NCBI RefSeq assembly: GCF_000718635.1
Contig: NZ_JOBF01000003.1
Location: forward strand, 930,001 to 994,000
Source of the DNA: Streptomyces varsoviensis
Lineage (GTDB): Bacteria > Actinomycetota > Actinomycetes > Streptomycetales > Streptomycetaceae
Direction: 5' to 3'
DNA: 64,000 nt
The notes beneath the pieces were generated by a model that was not told where the DNA came from, searched no databases, and saw nothing but the letters and a program-made list of their open reading frames with translations. Below are positions 1 to 7,635 of this stretch, piece after piece. The position numbers were made by a program, and so were the translations under genes. Position 1 is the first letter of the stretch, and each line of letters opens with the position of its first letter.

Positions 1-1419
1 CGCCGCGTGCGGCGCGTCGGACGCGCCTACATCAGACGCGCCTGCATCCGCCGCACCCGCACCGGCCGTACCCGCGGGGCCCGCCTCCGACGCCGCCTCG
101 GCCGAGGCCGCCGCCTGGTCGCCCTCGATCTCACTCCGCGAGTCCGTGGCGTCGCGGCCGGCCGCCTCTCGACCCGCCGCCTCGCGCGCCGCCGCCTCAC
201 GCTCCGGCCCCTGCGCCTGCGCAGGGATGTCGATGCTGACTGCGCCGCTCTCCGCCGAGGCCGACTGCCCGCTCGGTTCCGGCAGTTGGTCATGCCGGCC
301 GGGCTGACCCGGTGGCATCCACGGGCCGCCCTCGGCGGCTCGGCTGCCGTACGGGCCGTAGGGGTCGGTGAGGGCGTCCGCGCTCAGCGCGCGCGGGCCG
401 TTGAACGGCTGGCCGCCCCCCTCGTAACCGCCGTACGCGGGCACCTGGTGACCGCCGTGCCCGACCTCACCACCGTGCTCAGGCGCAACACCCTCCCCAA
501 CCGGGGCGCCCTGCCCGTAAACCGGCTGATGCCCGTACAGACCATGGCCGCCTTGGCCACCGTGGTCACCTTGGCCGCCTTTTCCGTCTTGCCCGTCCTG
601 GCCGCCATGGGTACCGTGCCCGCCGTACTCGACCGCCTCCGCGCCGTCGCCGCCCGCGCCCGGCACCGGCCACTGTGCCGTGGCGTGCGGGTCCTCGTGT
701 CCGGGAACCCCCGAGGCGTTCCCCGGAGAAGCCGTGCCCTGGGGCGCGATGTGCCCCCCATAAGGCGGCGTCGTGGGAAGGGGCATCCCCAAGGAGTACT
801 CGCCGGACTCGTCGACGGGGTCGTCACCCGCCGCCGGCACCGACCACTGCCCGCCGCCCGAGGGCACGCCGTCGTCGCCGTGCGCGCCCGGCATCGGCCA
901 TTGGGCCGTGGCGTGCGGGTCGGCGGGGCCGCCGTCGGGGTCGGGGGCGGCGGCGCTTCCGGACGGCGCGGGCGCGCCGTCGTGGCCCCACTGTCCGAAC
1001 TGTCCGACGCTCCCGTCGGCCCCCGAAGAGCCCTGCGGCGCGTACGCCGCCCCCCCTTGCCCCTGCCCGTACGGCAGCGTCCACTGCCCGGCCGACCCGG
1101 GGTCGACGGAGGCGGCGGAGGTTCCGGGGGCGGCGGCCGGGTGCGGCTGCTGCCACTGCTCGCCCTGGGCGGGCGGCGCGGGCTGGTGGTACTGGGCCTG
1201 GTCGAACCGCGGCGGCGGGTAGCCGGTGCCGGGCGCGGCCAGCGGGTCCCAGCCGCCCGGCGCGCTCGCCGCGTTCGCGCGCGGGTGGGCCAGGAGCTCG
1301 GGCGGAAGCTGTACGAACGCGGTGCCCTCCGCGTCGTACTCGGGTCCCTGCGGGATCGGCTGCCAGCCGCCCTCCGTCGCTGCTTCCGTTGGTACGGGGC
1401 GCTGCTGTTCGTCACTCAC
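1..1419 (-). CDS. 2Fe-2S iron-sulfur subunit of a molybdenum hydroxylase-type dehydrogenase (partial, runs off left edge)
   Basis: The reading frame is open from a GTG at 1419-1417 to the window edge, so only the N-terminal 473 residues are visible. They start MSDEQQRPVPTEA, followed by a conserved-looking block with ATAFVQLPPELLAHP-type sequence (here EGTAFVQLPPELLAHP), then hundreds of residues rich in Gly, Pro, Gln, His and Ala with recurring DPHATAQWPxPGA units. The ferredoxin-like 2Fe-2S domain itself is not in the window. The call rests on the neighbour, an FAD subunit of the CoxM/xanthine dehydrogenase type whose TGA overlaps this GTG (GTGA), and on my memory of Streptomyces iron-sulfur proteins with just such a long low-complexity N-terminus. 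Such subunits pass electrons between molybdopterin and FAD. The identity is therefore inferred from context, but coding is well supported by codon bias and by the overlap. Confidence 0.6.
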   Translation of the reverse strand, partial: MSDEQQRPVPTEAATEGGWQPIPQGPEYDAEGTAFVQLPPELLAHPRANAASAPGGWDPLAAPGTGYPPPRFDQAQYHQPAPPAQGEQWQQPHPAAAPGTSAASVDPGSAGQWTLPYGQGQGGAAYAPQGSSGADGSVGQFGQWGHDGAPAPSGSAAAPDPDGGPADPHATAQWPMPGAHGDDGVPSGGGQWSVPAAGDDPVDESGEYSLGMPLPTTPPYGGHIAPQGTASPGNASGVPGHEDPHATAQWPVPGAGGDGAEAVEYGGHGTHGGQDGQDGKGGQGDHGGQGGHGLYGHQPVYGQGAPVGEGVAPEHGGEVGHGGHQVPAYGGYEGGGQPFNGPRALSADALTDPYGPYGSRAAEGGPWMPPGQPGRHDQLPEPSGQSASAESGAVSIDIPAQAQGPEREAAAREAAGREAAGRDATDSRSEIEGDQAAASAEAASEAGPAGTAGAGAADAGASDVGASDAPHAA

Positions 1420-2312
1420 GCGAGTGCCCTCCCCAGTGCTCGGCGGGCCAGAGCTGCCACGGTACGACGCAGGTGCAGGGCGGCGGGCGGCAGGGTGAGC
1501 GGTTCGGTGCCGTCCGCCGGCTGAGGCGGGTCGGGGATGCAGGCGGCGGCCGCGTACTCGCCGAAGGCGGCGCACGCCTCCGGCGCGAGGCCGCGCTCGC
1601 CGTCCCAGTCGATGAGCGAGGCCACCCAGCGCTCGGCTTCGAGCGGGCGCAGCGGCATGGGCGCGACGGCGCCGACCGCGCACCGGACCTCGCGCCGGGC
1701 GGGGTTGAGGACGACGGCGACGGACGCGGTGGCCCGGCCCGGCCCGGTACGGCCGGTGGCCTTGAGGAAGGTCTGCGGGGCGTGCAGCAGCGGCACGCGG
1801 ACGTAGCCGATCAGTTCGCCGGGGCGCAGCATCTCGACGCCGGCGAGCAGGTGGCTGACCGGGATCTCCCGGCGCGCGCCGCCGGGGCCGGCGATGACCA
1901 GGGTCGCTTCGAGGGCGGCGAGCACGGGGAGGGTGTCGCCGGTGGGCGCGGAGGTGACGATGTTGCCGCCGAGGGTGCCCGCGTTGCGGATCTGCGGGGG
2001 CCCGGCGGCGCGGGCGGCGGCGGCGAGGCCGGGGATGAGGGCCGCGAAGTCGGGACGCCCTATACGGGCGTGGGTGAGGCCGGCGCCGAGCAGGGCGTGG
2101 CCGTCCTGGTACTGCCAGCCGCGGATCTCGCTGATCCGGCCGAGGCCGACGAGGGCCGCGGGGCGCAGCAGTCCGGAGTTGACGGCGGCCATGAGATCGG
2201 TGCCGCCCGCGACAGGCACGGCGGCGGGCATGGCGGCGAGTGCCGCCACGGCCTCGTCCAGCGAGCCCGGCAACGTCACCGTGTGTGCCGTCTGCGGTGC
2301 GTGCGTGGTCAA
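1416..2312 (-). CDS. FAD-binding subunit of a molybdopterin dehydrogenase (CoxM/XdhB-like)
   Basis: This 298-residue protein matches the usual length of FAD subunits of xanthine dehydrogenase or aerobic CO dehydrogenase-like enzymes. The two diphosphate/FAD-binding signatures are visible: VAGGTDLMA at about residues 34-42, and QIRNAGTLGGNIVTSAPTGD at about residues 107-126. A C-terminal CO_deh_flav_C-like region follows. In the family it accepts electrons from the 2Fe-2S subunit and passes them to NAD or another acceptor in the cytoplasm. The stop codon overlaps the start of the downstream iron-sulfur gene by 4 bp, so the two are translationally coupled. The molybdopterin subunit, if present, would lie beyond the left edge. 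The substrate cannot be told from sequence. Confidence 0.85.
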   Translation of the reverse strand: MTTHAPQTAHTVTLPGSLDEAVAALAAMPAAVPVAGGTDLMAAVNSGLLRPAALVGLGRISEIRGWQYQDGHALLGAGLTHARIGRPDFAALIPGLAAAARAAGPPQIRNAGTLGGNIVTSAPTGDTLPVLAALEATLVIAGPGGARREIPVSHLLAGVEMLRPGELIGYVRVPLLHAPQTFLKATGRTGPGRATASVAVVLNPARREVRCAVGAVAPMPLRPLEAERWVASLIDWDGERGLAPEACAAFGEYAAAACIPDPPQPADGTEPLTLPPAALHLRRTVAALARRALGRALA

Positions 2313-2864
2313 CCCAGCTGCCCCTTCCCCGGTGTCCCGGCCGTTTCGCCGTACGGTACGTGCTCCCGGCCTGGACGTGGCAACTCTGGCACACCTTGTG
2401 GCCCAGCCGTCGCGAGGGTCCGTGAACGGCCGGTCCGCCCCCGCGTCAGGGGGCGGACCGGTTTATGGCGCGGTCTGCGGCGTGTCCCCCAGTACGTGCG
2501 AAATGCCATCCTTCGGGGCCCCTTGTACGACTTACGCCATTGTGTCGAGCTCCACCGTCCCAGGGGCGGGCGACGAGAGCGTGGACCTTTACGCCCGGCT
2601 CACACGATCGGGGGCGACCCCTCGATCGGACGTCCGAGCACCCGGGGGCGACGCCGCGGCGGGGGCGGGGCGGGACGGTGGAGGGCCCGCCGTGCCGTAC
2701 GCACCGTGACCACGAGCCACCCTCCCCCACCCCCCTCCATCCCGGCCGCTCAGCCGCAATTCGCCGCTGACTGCCTGCCATACCCCGAAAGACCGTCAAT
2801 CCTCATTCCGAAAGACCGTCAATCCTCATTCCGAAAGACCGTCAATCCTCACCCCGAAAGGCCG
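2313..2864. other. Intergenic region with hairpin and tandem repeats
   Basis: No convincing gene is seen in these 550 bases. The region should hold the promoter of the leftward FAD-subunit gene. It also contains a strong hairpin at 2431-2460 and the 23-bp tandem repeats that run into the end of the next gene. Frames open here have atypical composition and no ribosome binding sites. Confidence 0.6.
2431..2460. terminator. Perfect GC-rich hairpin, possible terminator
   Basis: An 11-bp perfect stem, CGGTCCGCCCC paired with GGGGCGGACCG, encloses a loop of about 8 bases. There is no U tract, as is common in Streptomyces. It lies 400 bp downstream of the leftward sugar permease operon, and could end that transcript or act in the leader of the FAD-subunit gene. 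Confidence 0.35.
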
Positions 2865-2873
2865 TCAATCCTT
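2786..2873. repeat. 23-bp tandem repeat, four copies, overlapping the 3' end of a permease gene
   Basis: Copies begin at 2786, 2809, 2832 and 2855. The shared core is cgaaagaccgtcaatcct; the last copy (gene side) has one change and is cut short. That last copy includes the final codons and TGA of the leftward permease gene, so the array looks like repeated duplication of a gene tail. Confidence 0.9.
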
Positions 2874-3749
2874 GACCGCCCCGCCGAGCCCCGACACCAG
2901 CCGGCGCTGCACCAGCATGAAAAAGATCAGCACCGGAATGGTCATGATGGTCGACGCCGCCATGATGCCGCCCCAGTCATTGCCCTCGTCCTTGAAGAAC
3001 ACTAGCAGCGCCATCGGCAGGGTGGAATTCTCGGTGGCGCTGATGATGAAGGACTTGGCGAAGAGAAAGTCGTTCCACGTCGAAATGAAGGAGAAGACGC
3101 TCGTCGCCACCAATCCCGGGAACACCAGCGGGAAGAGAATCTGCCACAGGAATCGCCCGCGGCTCGCGCCGTCGATGTACGCGGCCTCCTCCAGCGCCGG
3201 GGGCACCGCTTTCACGAATCCGCGCAGCATCCAGATCGCGAAGGGCAGCGAGAAGGCGATGTGCGGCAGCATCAGCGAGCCGAGGGTGTTGAGGCCGATG
3301 CCGGGCACGGTGTCGCCGAGGTCCCGCATGAGGAAGAACATCGGGATGGTCAGCGCCTCGACCGGCACCATCTGCGCGACCAGGAACATGATCAGCAAGG
3401 TGGTGCGGAAGCGGAACCGGAAGCGGGTCACCGCGGTGGCCGCCAGGAAGGCGATCAGCGAGGAGACGACCACCACGACGCCCGCGACCAGCAGGCTGTT
3501 GAGGAAGTAGCGGCCGAAGTCCTGCTGGTCGAAGACGCGCCGGAAGGCGTCGAGCGAGGGGTGCAGGGTCCACGGCCGGGGGTGGTCGGACTGCACCTCG
3601 CCGGCCGGCTTGAAGGCCGAGATCACCATCCAGTACAGCGGGAAGGCGACGACGGCCGCGATGACCAGGGCCGCCGCCTCGGCGGCGAGCCGCCACGGGC
3701 GCCGCACGCGGAGCAGCCCCCGCGGCCGGAGCGTGCTGGTGGTGCTCAC
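2865..3749 (-). CDS. Carbohydrate ABC transporter permease (CUT1 family, MalG-like)
   Basis: This 294-residue integral membrane protein has about six hydrophobic segments, beginning with the run around AALVIAAVVAFPLYWMVIS. It has the binding-protein-dependent transport EAA loop (EEAAYIDGASRGRFLWQI), which docks the ATPase. The GTG start at 3749 overlaps the TGA of the upstream permease (GTGA), so the pair is co-translated; a longer in-frame extension exists but lies inside that neighbour and is rejected. It is the last gene of a binding protein, permease, permease operon. No ATPase gene is linked, which fits Streptomyces CUT1 systems served by the shared ATPase MsiK. The sugar is unknown. Its 3' end is embedded in a tandem repeat. 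Confidence 0.92.
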   Translation of the reverse strand: MSTTSTLRPRGLLRVRRPWRLAAEAAALVIAAVVAFPLYWMVISAFKPAGEVQSDHPRPWTLHPSLDAFRRVFDQQDFGRYFLNSLLVAGVVVVVSSLIAFLAATAVTRFRFRFRTTLLIMFLVAQMVPVEALTIPMFFLMRDLGDTVPGIGLNTLGSLMLPHIAFSLPFAIWMLRGFVKAVPPALEEAAYIDGASRGRFLWQILFPLVFPGLVATSVFSFISTWNDFLFAKSFIISATENSTLPMALLVFFKDEGNDWGGIMAASTIMTIPVLIFFMLVQRRLVSGLGGAVKD

Positions 3750-4747
3750 AGTTCCTCCCCCTGCCGCCGCAGCAGCCGCAAATAGCCGAGGGTGACCGCC
3801 AGCAGGATGAGCAGCATCACCACCCCGATCGCCGACCCAAGTCCGTACTGCGAGGAGGCGAACGCCTTCTGATAGGCGTAGACGTTGAGGACGAGGTTCT
3901 GGCCGGCGATGCCGCCGCCGTCCGTCATCACATAGATCTGGGTGAATACCTTGAAGTCCCAGATGATCGACTGAATGGTGACGACGATGAGGATGGGCCG
4001 CAGTATCGGGGCCATGACGCTGCGCCAGGTGCGCCACGCGGAAGCGCCGTCGAGCGACGCGGCCTCCAATACCTCGCCGGGTATCGCCTTGATGCCCGCG
4101 TAAACGGTGACCATCACCAAGGGGAACGAGCACCAGACCACCTCGAAGAGCACGAGGGCGAAGGCGCTGAGCCGGTCGTACGTCCAGGAGTAGTCGGCGA
4201 ATCCGTCGAGCCCCAGCCAGACCAGGACCTTGTCGACCGGGCCGAAGTCGGGGTCGAAGAGGAAGACCCAGACGGTCGAGCCGGTGACGGCGGGGGTGGC
4301 CCACGCGCCGAGCGCGGCGAGCATCAGCGCGATCCGGGGCACCGCGCGGACGCGCGTCAGCAGGACGGCGAGCGCGCAGCCGACGGCGAGCGTGGAGACG
4401 ACGCAGGCGGCGGCGAAGGCGAGGGTGGCGACGAGGACCCGCCAGAACTGGCCGTCGGAGAACAGGTCGGTGTAGTTGCCGAGCCCCCGGAAGGAGGTCG
4501 GCTCACCGCCGCTGACCTGGGCCTGGGTGTACTGGAGGGTGGAGATGAGACCGAGTTGGTAGATCGGGTAGATCAGCAGTCCGGCGAGGACGATGAGCGC
4601 GGGGGCGAGGTACAGCCAGGGCGTACGGCCGCCGCGGGCGGCTCCGAGGCGTGGGCTCCGGCGTGCGCGGATCGGCGCGGGCGCGGTTCCGCGCTCCCCG
4701 CGCGCCGGGGCGGGCGGTGCGGTGGCGTTGGGGGACACCGACGTCAT
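3746..4747 (-). CDS. Carbohydrate ABC transporter permease (CUT1 family, MalF-like)
   Basis: This is a 333-residue membrane protein. A Pro/Ala/Arg-rich cytoplasmic N-terminus of about 40 residues is followed by the first membrane segment (LYLAPALIVLAGLLIYPIY). The EAA loop, EAASLDGASAWRTWRSVMAP, is near residues 225-245. In the family it forms the membrane channel with the MalG-type partner encoded next. The ATG start overlaps the TGA of the binding-protein gene (ATGA), and the stop overlaps the next permease start, so the three genes are tightly coupled. The composition matches neighbouring genes. Confidence 0.93.
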   Translation of the reverse strand: MTSVSPNATAPPAPARGERGTAPAPIRARRSPRLGAARGGRTPWLYLAPALIVLAGLLIYPIYQLGLISTLQYTQAQVSGGEPTSFRGLGNYTDLFSDGQFWRVLVATLAFAAACVVSTLAVGCALAVLLTRVRAVPRIALMLAALGAWATPAVTGSTVWVFLFDPDFGPVDKVLVWLGLDGFADYSWTYDRLSAFALVLFEVVWCSFPLVMVTVYAGIKAIPGEVLEAASLDGASAWRTWRSVMAPILRPILIVVTIQSIIWDFKVFTQIYVMTDGGGIAGQNLVLNVYAYQKAFASSQYGLGSAIGVVMLLILLAVTLGYLRLLRRQGEEL

Positions 4748-6054
4748 CCCGCGCTGCTGAAGGCGGCGTTCATCTTCTTGGCCGCGGCCGCCGAGGCGGC
4801 GTCCACGTCCTTACGGCCGCTCGCCACCTCCTGGAACATGGTCGGCAGGACCAGCGAGGAGTCGATCGTCGCCCACGCGGGGGTGGCGGGCACGAACTTG
4901 GCGCCCGCGGCGAGCGTCTTGACGAACGGGGCGACGTACGGGCGGCGCTTGGCGGCGTCCTCGCGCACGTCGGTGTAGGTGGGCAGGAAGCCCATGGCGT
5001 CGAAGAGCTTGTTCTGGGAGGCCTTGCCCGCCAGCGACTTCATCAAGTCGACGGCCAGCGTGCGGTGTTTGCTGCTCTTGAGGAGGCCGATGTTGTTGCC
5101 GCCGGCGAAGGCCGGGGCGATCTGGCCCGCCTTGACGCCGGGCAGCGGCACGATCCCGTACTTCCCCTTGGCCGCGCCGTCCTCCACCGCCTGGCGGTTG
5201 AAGTCGCCGCCGATGGCCATGGCCGCCTTTCCGGAGGCGAAGGCCTGAACGGTGTCGTTGCCGCCCATCTGGGCGCACTTGGCGGCCGGGCAGTTGTCGT
5301 CGCCGAAGAGGGCGGTGTAGGCGGCGATGCCGCGCTTGGCGGCGTCGCTGTCGATGGCGGCGGTGTACGCGCCCTCGCCGCCCGCGCGGTTGGCGATGTC
5401 GCCGCCGTTGGCCCAGATGAAGGGCATCGCGCCGTAGGTGTACGCGCCGCCGACGGCGAGCCCGTACAGCTCGGGGCGCTCCTTGTGGATCTTCTTCGCG
5501 GTCTCGGTCAGCTCGTCCAGGGTGGCGGGCGGCTTGAGATCGAGTTCCTTGAAGACGTCGGTGCGGTAGTAGAGGGCGCGTACGCCGACGAAGAGCGGCG
5601 CGCCGTAGACCTTGCCGCCCACGGTCACGGACTGCTTGGCGGCGGGGTCGGTGTCCTTGGCGTCGGGCCAGGCCTCGAACTCCTTGGTGAGGTCGGCGAG
5701 TCCGCCGTCCTTCACATAGCCGGCGGTGTCCGTGTTGCCGTACTCGATGAGGTCGGGAGCGCTCTTCGGGTCGTTGAAGGCGGCCTTGATCTTCTGTGCC
5801 CGGGTGTCGACGGGGATGTAGGTGATGTCGGCCTTGGCGTCCGGGTGGTCCTTCTTGAAGGCGGCGAGCGCGGCACTGACGACCTCCTCCTTCGGCTTGT
5901 TGTTGACCTCCTGGAAGAGCCAGACGCGCAGGGTGCCGCTCTTCTCGTCGGTCTTCGCGCTGTTGTCGGAGGTGGAGGGCGCGCACCCGGTGACGGCGAG
6001 GCCGGCCACCGCGAGCGCGGCCACGGGTACGGCAATTCGGGCAGAAAGCTTCAC
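4744..6054 (-). CDS. Sugar ABC transporter substrate-binding lipoprotein (CUT1)
   Basis: This is a 436-residue extracellular solute-binding protein. It begins with a lipoprotein signal peptide: charged start, hydrophobic core AVPVAALAVAGLAV and lipobox VTGC, with the lipidated Cys at about residue 24. The mature part has the family-1 binding protein pattern (LRVWLFQE, YIPVDTRAQKIKAAF, APDLIEYGNTDTAGY). It should capture a sugar outside the membrane and deliver it to the two permeases encoded downstream. I chose the GTG at 6054, preceded by a [12 protein letters not shown] ribosome site; an upstream extension would destroy the signal peptide. A possible operator lies just upstream. The ligand cannot be predicted from sequence alone. 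Confidence 0.92.
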   Translation of the reverse strand: MKLSARIAVPVAALAVAGLAVTGCAPSTSDNSAKTDEKSGTLRVWLFQEVNNKPKEEVVSAALAAFKKDHPDAKADITYIPVDTRAQKIKAAFNDPKSAPDLIEYGNTDTAGYVKDGGLADLTKEFEAWPDAKDTDPAAKQSVTVGGKVYGAPLFVGVRALYYRTDVFKELDLKPPATLDELTETAKKIHKERPELYGLAVGGAYTYGAMPFIWANGGDIANRAGGEGAYTAAIDSDAAKRGIAAYTALFGDDNCPAAKCAQMGGNDTVQAFASGKAAMAIGGDFNRQAVEDGAAKGKYGIVPLPGVKAGQIAPAFAGGNNIGLLKSSKHRTLAVDLMKSLAGKASQNKLFDAMGFLPTYTDVREDAAKRRPYVAPFVKTLAAGAKFVPATPAWATIDSSLVLPTMFQEVASGRKDVDAASAAAAKKMNAAFSSAG

Positions 6055-6077
6055 AGGGGGTCCCCTCCCGGTAGGGC

Positions 6078-6094
6078 GTTGCAGTATGCGCAAC
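6078..6094. promoter_or_regulatory. Inverted repeat, candidate operator of the sugar transporter operon
   Basis: GTTGCAGTATGCGCAAC has 5-bp arms GTTGC/GCAAC. It lies 24 bp upstream of the binding-protein start, and on the minus strand it contains a CATACT sequence that could serve as a -10 box. Sugar importers in Streptomyces are usually controlled by LacI or GntR regulators binding such sites. No regulator gene is adjacent. Confidence 0.35.
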
Positions 6095-6202
6095 ACCCGT
6101 TTCGCTTTGCACAATTGGGAGGAGAGTAAGGGCCGTTGCCCACCCCGGCAAGAGGTTTCGATCACCCAGCGCGCGCCCCGCGCCGCACACCCCCGAAAAC
6201 GC

Positions 6203-6263
6203 GACAGGCCCGGCGCCCGACCCACGGCAGAATCTGCCTGGGTCGGGCGCCGGGCCCGCTGTC
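6203..6263. terminator. Long hairpin terminator between DUF3039 gene and sugar operon
   Basis: GGCCCGGCGCCCGACCCA pairs with TGGGTCGGGCGCCGGGCC, an 18-bp perfect stem, extended inside by GGCAG/CTGCC and outside by GACAG/CTGTC. It lies 40 bp downstream of the leftward DUF3039 gene. This is the strongest terminator-like structure in this part of the window. Confidence 0.75.
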
Positions 6264-6304
6264 CGCCGCGGCCTGCGGCGACGGCCCGCTACGGCCGGCG
6301 GCCG

Positions 6305-6598
6305 CTACTTCTTGTCGCCGCCCTTGCCGTCCTTGCCCTTGTCCCCGCCGGTGTTCATGCCCTCGAAGATCTCCTTGCACATCGGGCAGACGGGATACTT
6401 CTTCGGGTCACGCCCGGGGACCCATACCTTGCCGCAGAGGGCGACGACCGGCGACCCGGAGAGCGCGCTCTCCATGATCTTGTCCTTCTGGACGTAATGG
6501 GCGTAGCGCTCGTGGTCGCCGTCGCCGTTCGACACCTGCGGCGTCGGCTCTACGAGGGTGCCGGTCCCTGCCCCGCGCTCGGGCTCAAGAGTGCTCAT
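6305..6598 (-). CDS. DUF3039 family protein
   Basis: This is a small 97-residue soluble protein of the actinobacterial DUF3039 family, whose role is unknown. The N-terminus is variable and acidic. The conserved half contains HERYAHYVQKDKIMES, then a Cys pattern: ALCGKVWVPGR and VCPMCKEIFEGM, which may bind a metal. A Gly/Lys tail ends the protein. I start at the ATG at 6598 (MSTLEPE); an in-frame TTG lies three codons upstream but is less likely. It stands alone, upstream of the strong hairpin at 6203-6263 and about 30 bp downstream of the AlgH-like gene, so it may be co-transcribed with that gene. Confidence 0.88.
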   Translation of the reverse strand: MSTLEPERGAGTGTLVEPTPQVSNGDGDHERYAHYVQKDKIMESALSGSPVVALCGKVWVPGRDPKKYPVCPMCKEIFEGMNTGGDKGKDGKGGDKK

Positions 6599-6628
6599 GG
6601 TTTCCAAGGGTACTCAAGGCGGGCGCGG

Positions 6629-7231
6629 TCAGTTGAGGCTCGGGTCGTCCGGATAGGTGGCGACCATGGCCAGCTCGTTGCGCTGGCGGCGCAGCACCGA
6701 GCGCCACAGCCGCTCGGGGTCGGGCGAGGAGACGTCACCGGGCTCGGACTCCACCACGTACCAGGCGCCCTCGACCAGCTCCTCCTCCAGTTGACCGGGC
6801 CCCCAGCCGGCGTAGCCCGCGAAGATCCGCAGCGAGCCGAGCGCCGCGGCCAGCAGCTCCGGCGGGGCCTCCAGGTCCACCAGGCCGATCGCGCCGTGCA
6901 CCCGCCGCCAGCCGACCGGCCCGTCCCCGAGCACCGCGGCGCCGCCCTTCGCGCCCTCGGCCTGCGCCTCCCCCGGCACCACGGCCACGCCCAGGGCCGA
7001 GTCCAGCGAGACCGGCCCGCCCTGGAAGACGACGCCCGGCTCGCCGGCCAGCTCGGCCCAGGATTCGAGGATGTCGCCGACGCCGACCGGGGTGGGGCGG
7101 TTCAGCACGACCCCCAGCGAGCCCTCCTCGTCGTGGTCGAGGAGGAGCACCACGGCGCGGTCGAAGTTCGGGTCGGCGAGCGCCGGAGTGGCGACAAGCA
7201 GCCGTCCTGTGAGGGAGGACACCTCTGTCAT
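6629..7231 (-). CDS. YqgE/AlgH family protein (UPF0301)
   Basis: This 200-residue protein carries the family hallmarks: an opening of GRLLVATPAL with DPNFDRAVVLLLDHDEEGSLGVV, then FQGGPV and FAGYAGWGPGQLEEEL, where the GY.GW.PGQL stretch is the diagnostic motif. The family is widespread, and AlgH was named in Pseudomonas for an effect on alginate; its biochemical role is not settled. I start at the ATG giving MTEVSSLTG; a start six codons upstream is possible. It is divergent from murA across about 400 bp. Confidence 0.92.
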   Translation of the reverse strand: MTEVSSLTGRLLVATPALADPNFDRAVVLLLDHDEEGSLGVVLNRPTPVGVGDILESWAELAGEPGVVFQGGPVSLDSALGVAVVPGEAQAEGAKGGAAVLGDGPVGWRRVHGAIGLVDLEAPPELLAAALGSLRIFAGYAGWGPGQLEEELVEGAWYVVESEPGDVSSPDPERLWRSVLRRQRNELAMVATYPDDPSLN

Positions 7232-7635
7232 GACCACATGATCCCGCATTTCCGGGCGCGGCGGGGCGCGGACGACGAGTCCGGTACGGGCGGGGGCGGC
7301 GGCGGGCGCCCGAGGGCGTACGACTGCGTACGACGGCCTACGACGAGCCCGGCCACGCCGTGGCGACGTGCGGGGCCATGGCCGGCGGCGACGGCGACGG
7401 GTCCCGGGGCGAGGCGGCGCGGCTGAGCGCGCGGGGCCGGGACGCGGACGGAGCAGGGCCTGGCGGGGCCGGTCGGCAGCGTGGGGCTGTTCATAACTGT
7501 TCGCTCGTGAGCGGCAACAGTACGTGTTGTGACAAAGCCATTACGTCCTGGAAGCCCCCTTGTGCACACTGCCGCCCACTCGGGTCGCATTACGCTTTCC
7601 TCTGGCCCCCGCCCAACTCCAGGAACGCGAGATCC
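7232..7635. other. Divergent intergenic region between algH-like gene and murA
   Basis: These 404 bases hold no gene I can support. The half nearer murA is less GC-rich and contains sequences such as TTGTGACAAAG and TTGTGCACACT that could be promoter parts, plus a short inverted repeat CGCTCGTGAGCG at about 7503-7514. I could not fix a start point. Confidence 0.5.
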
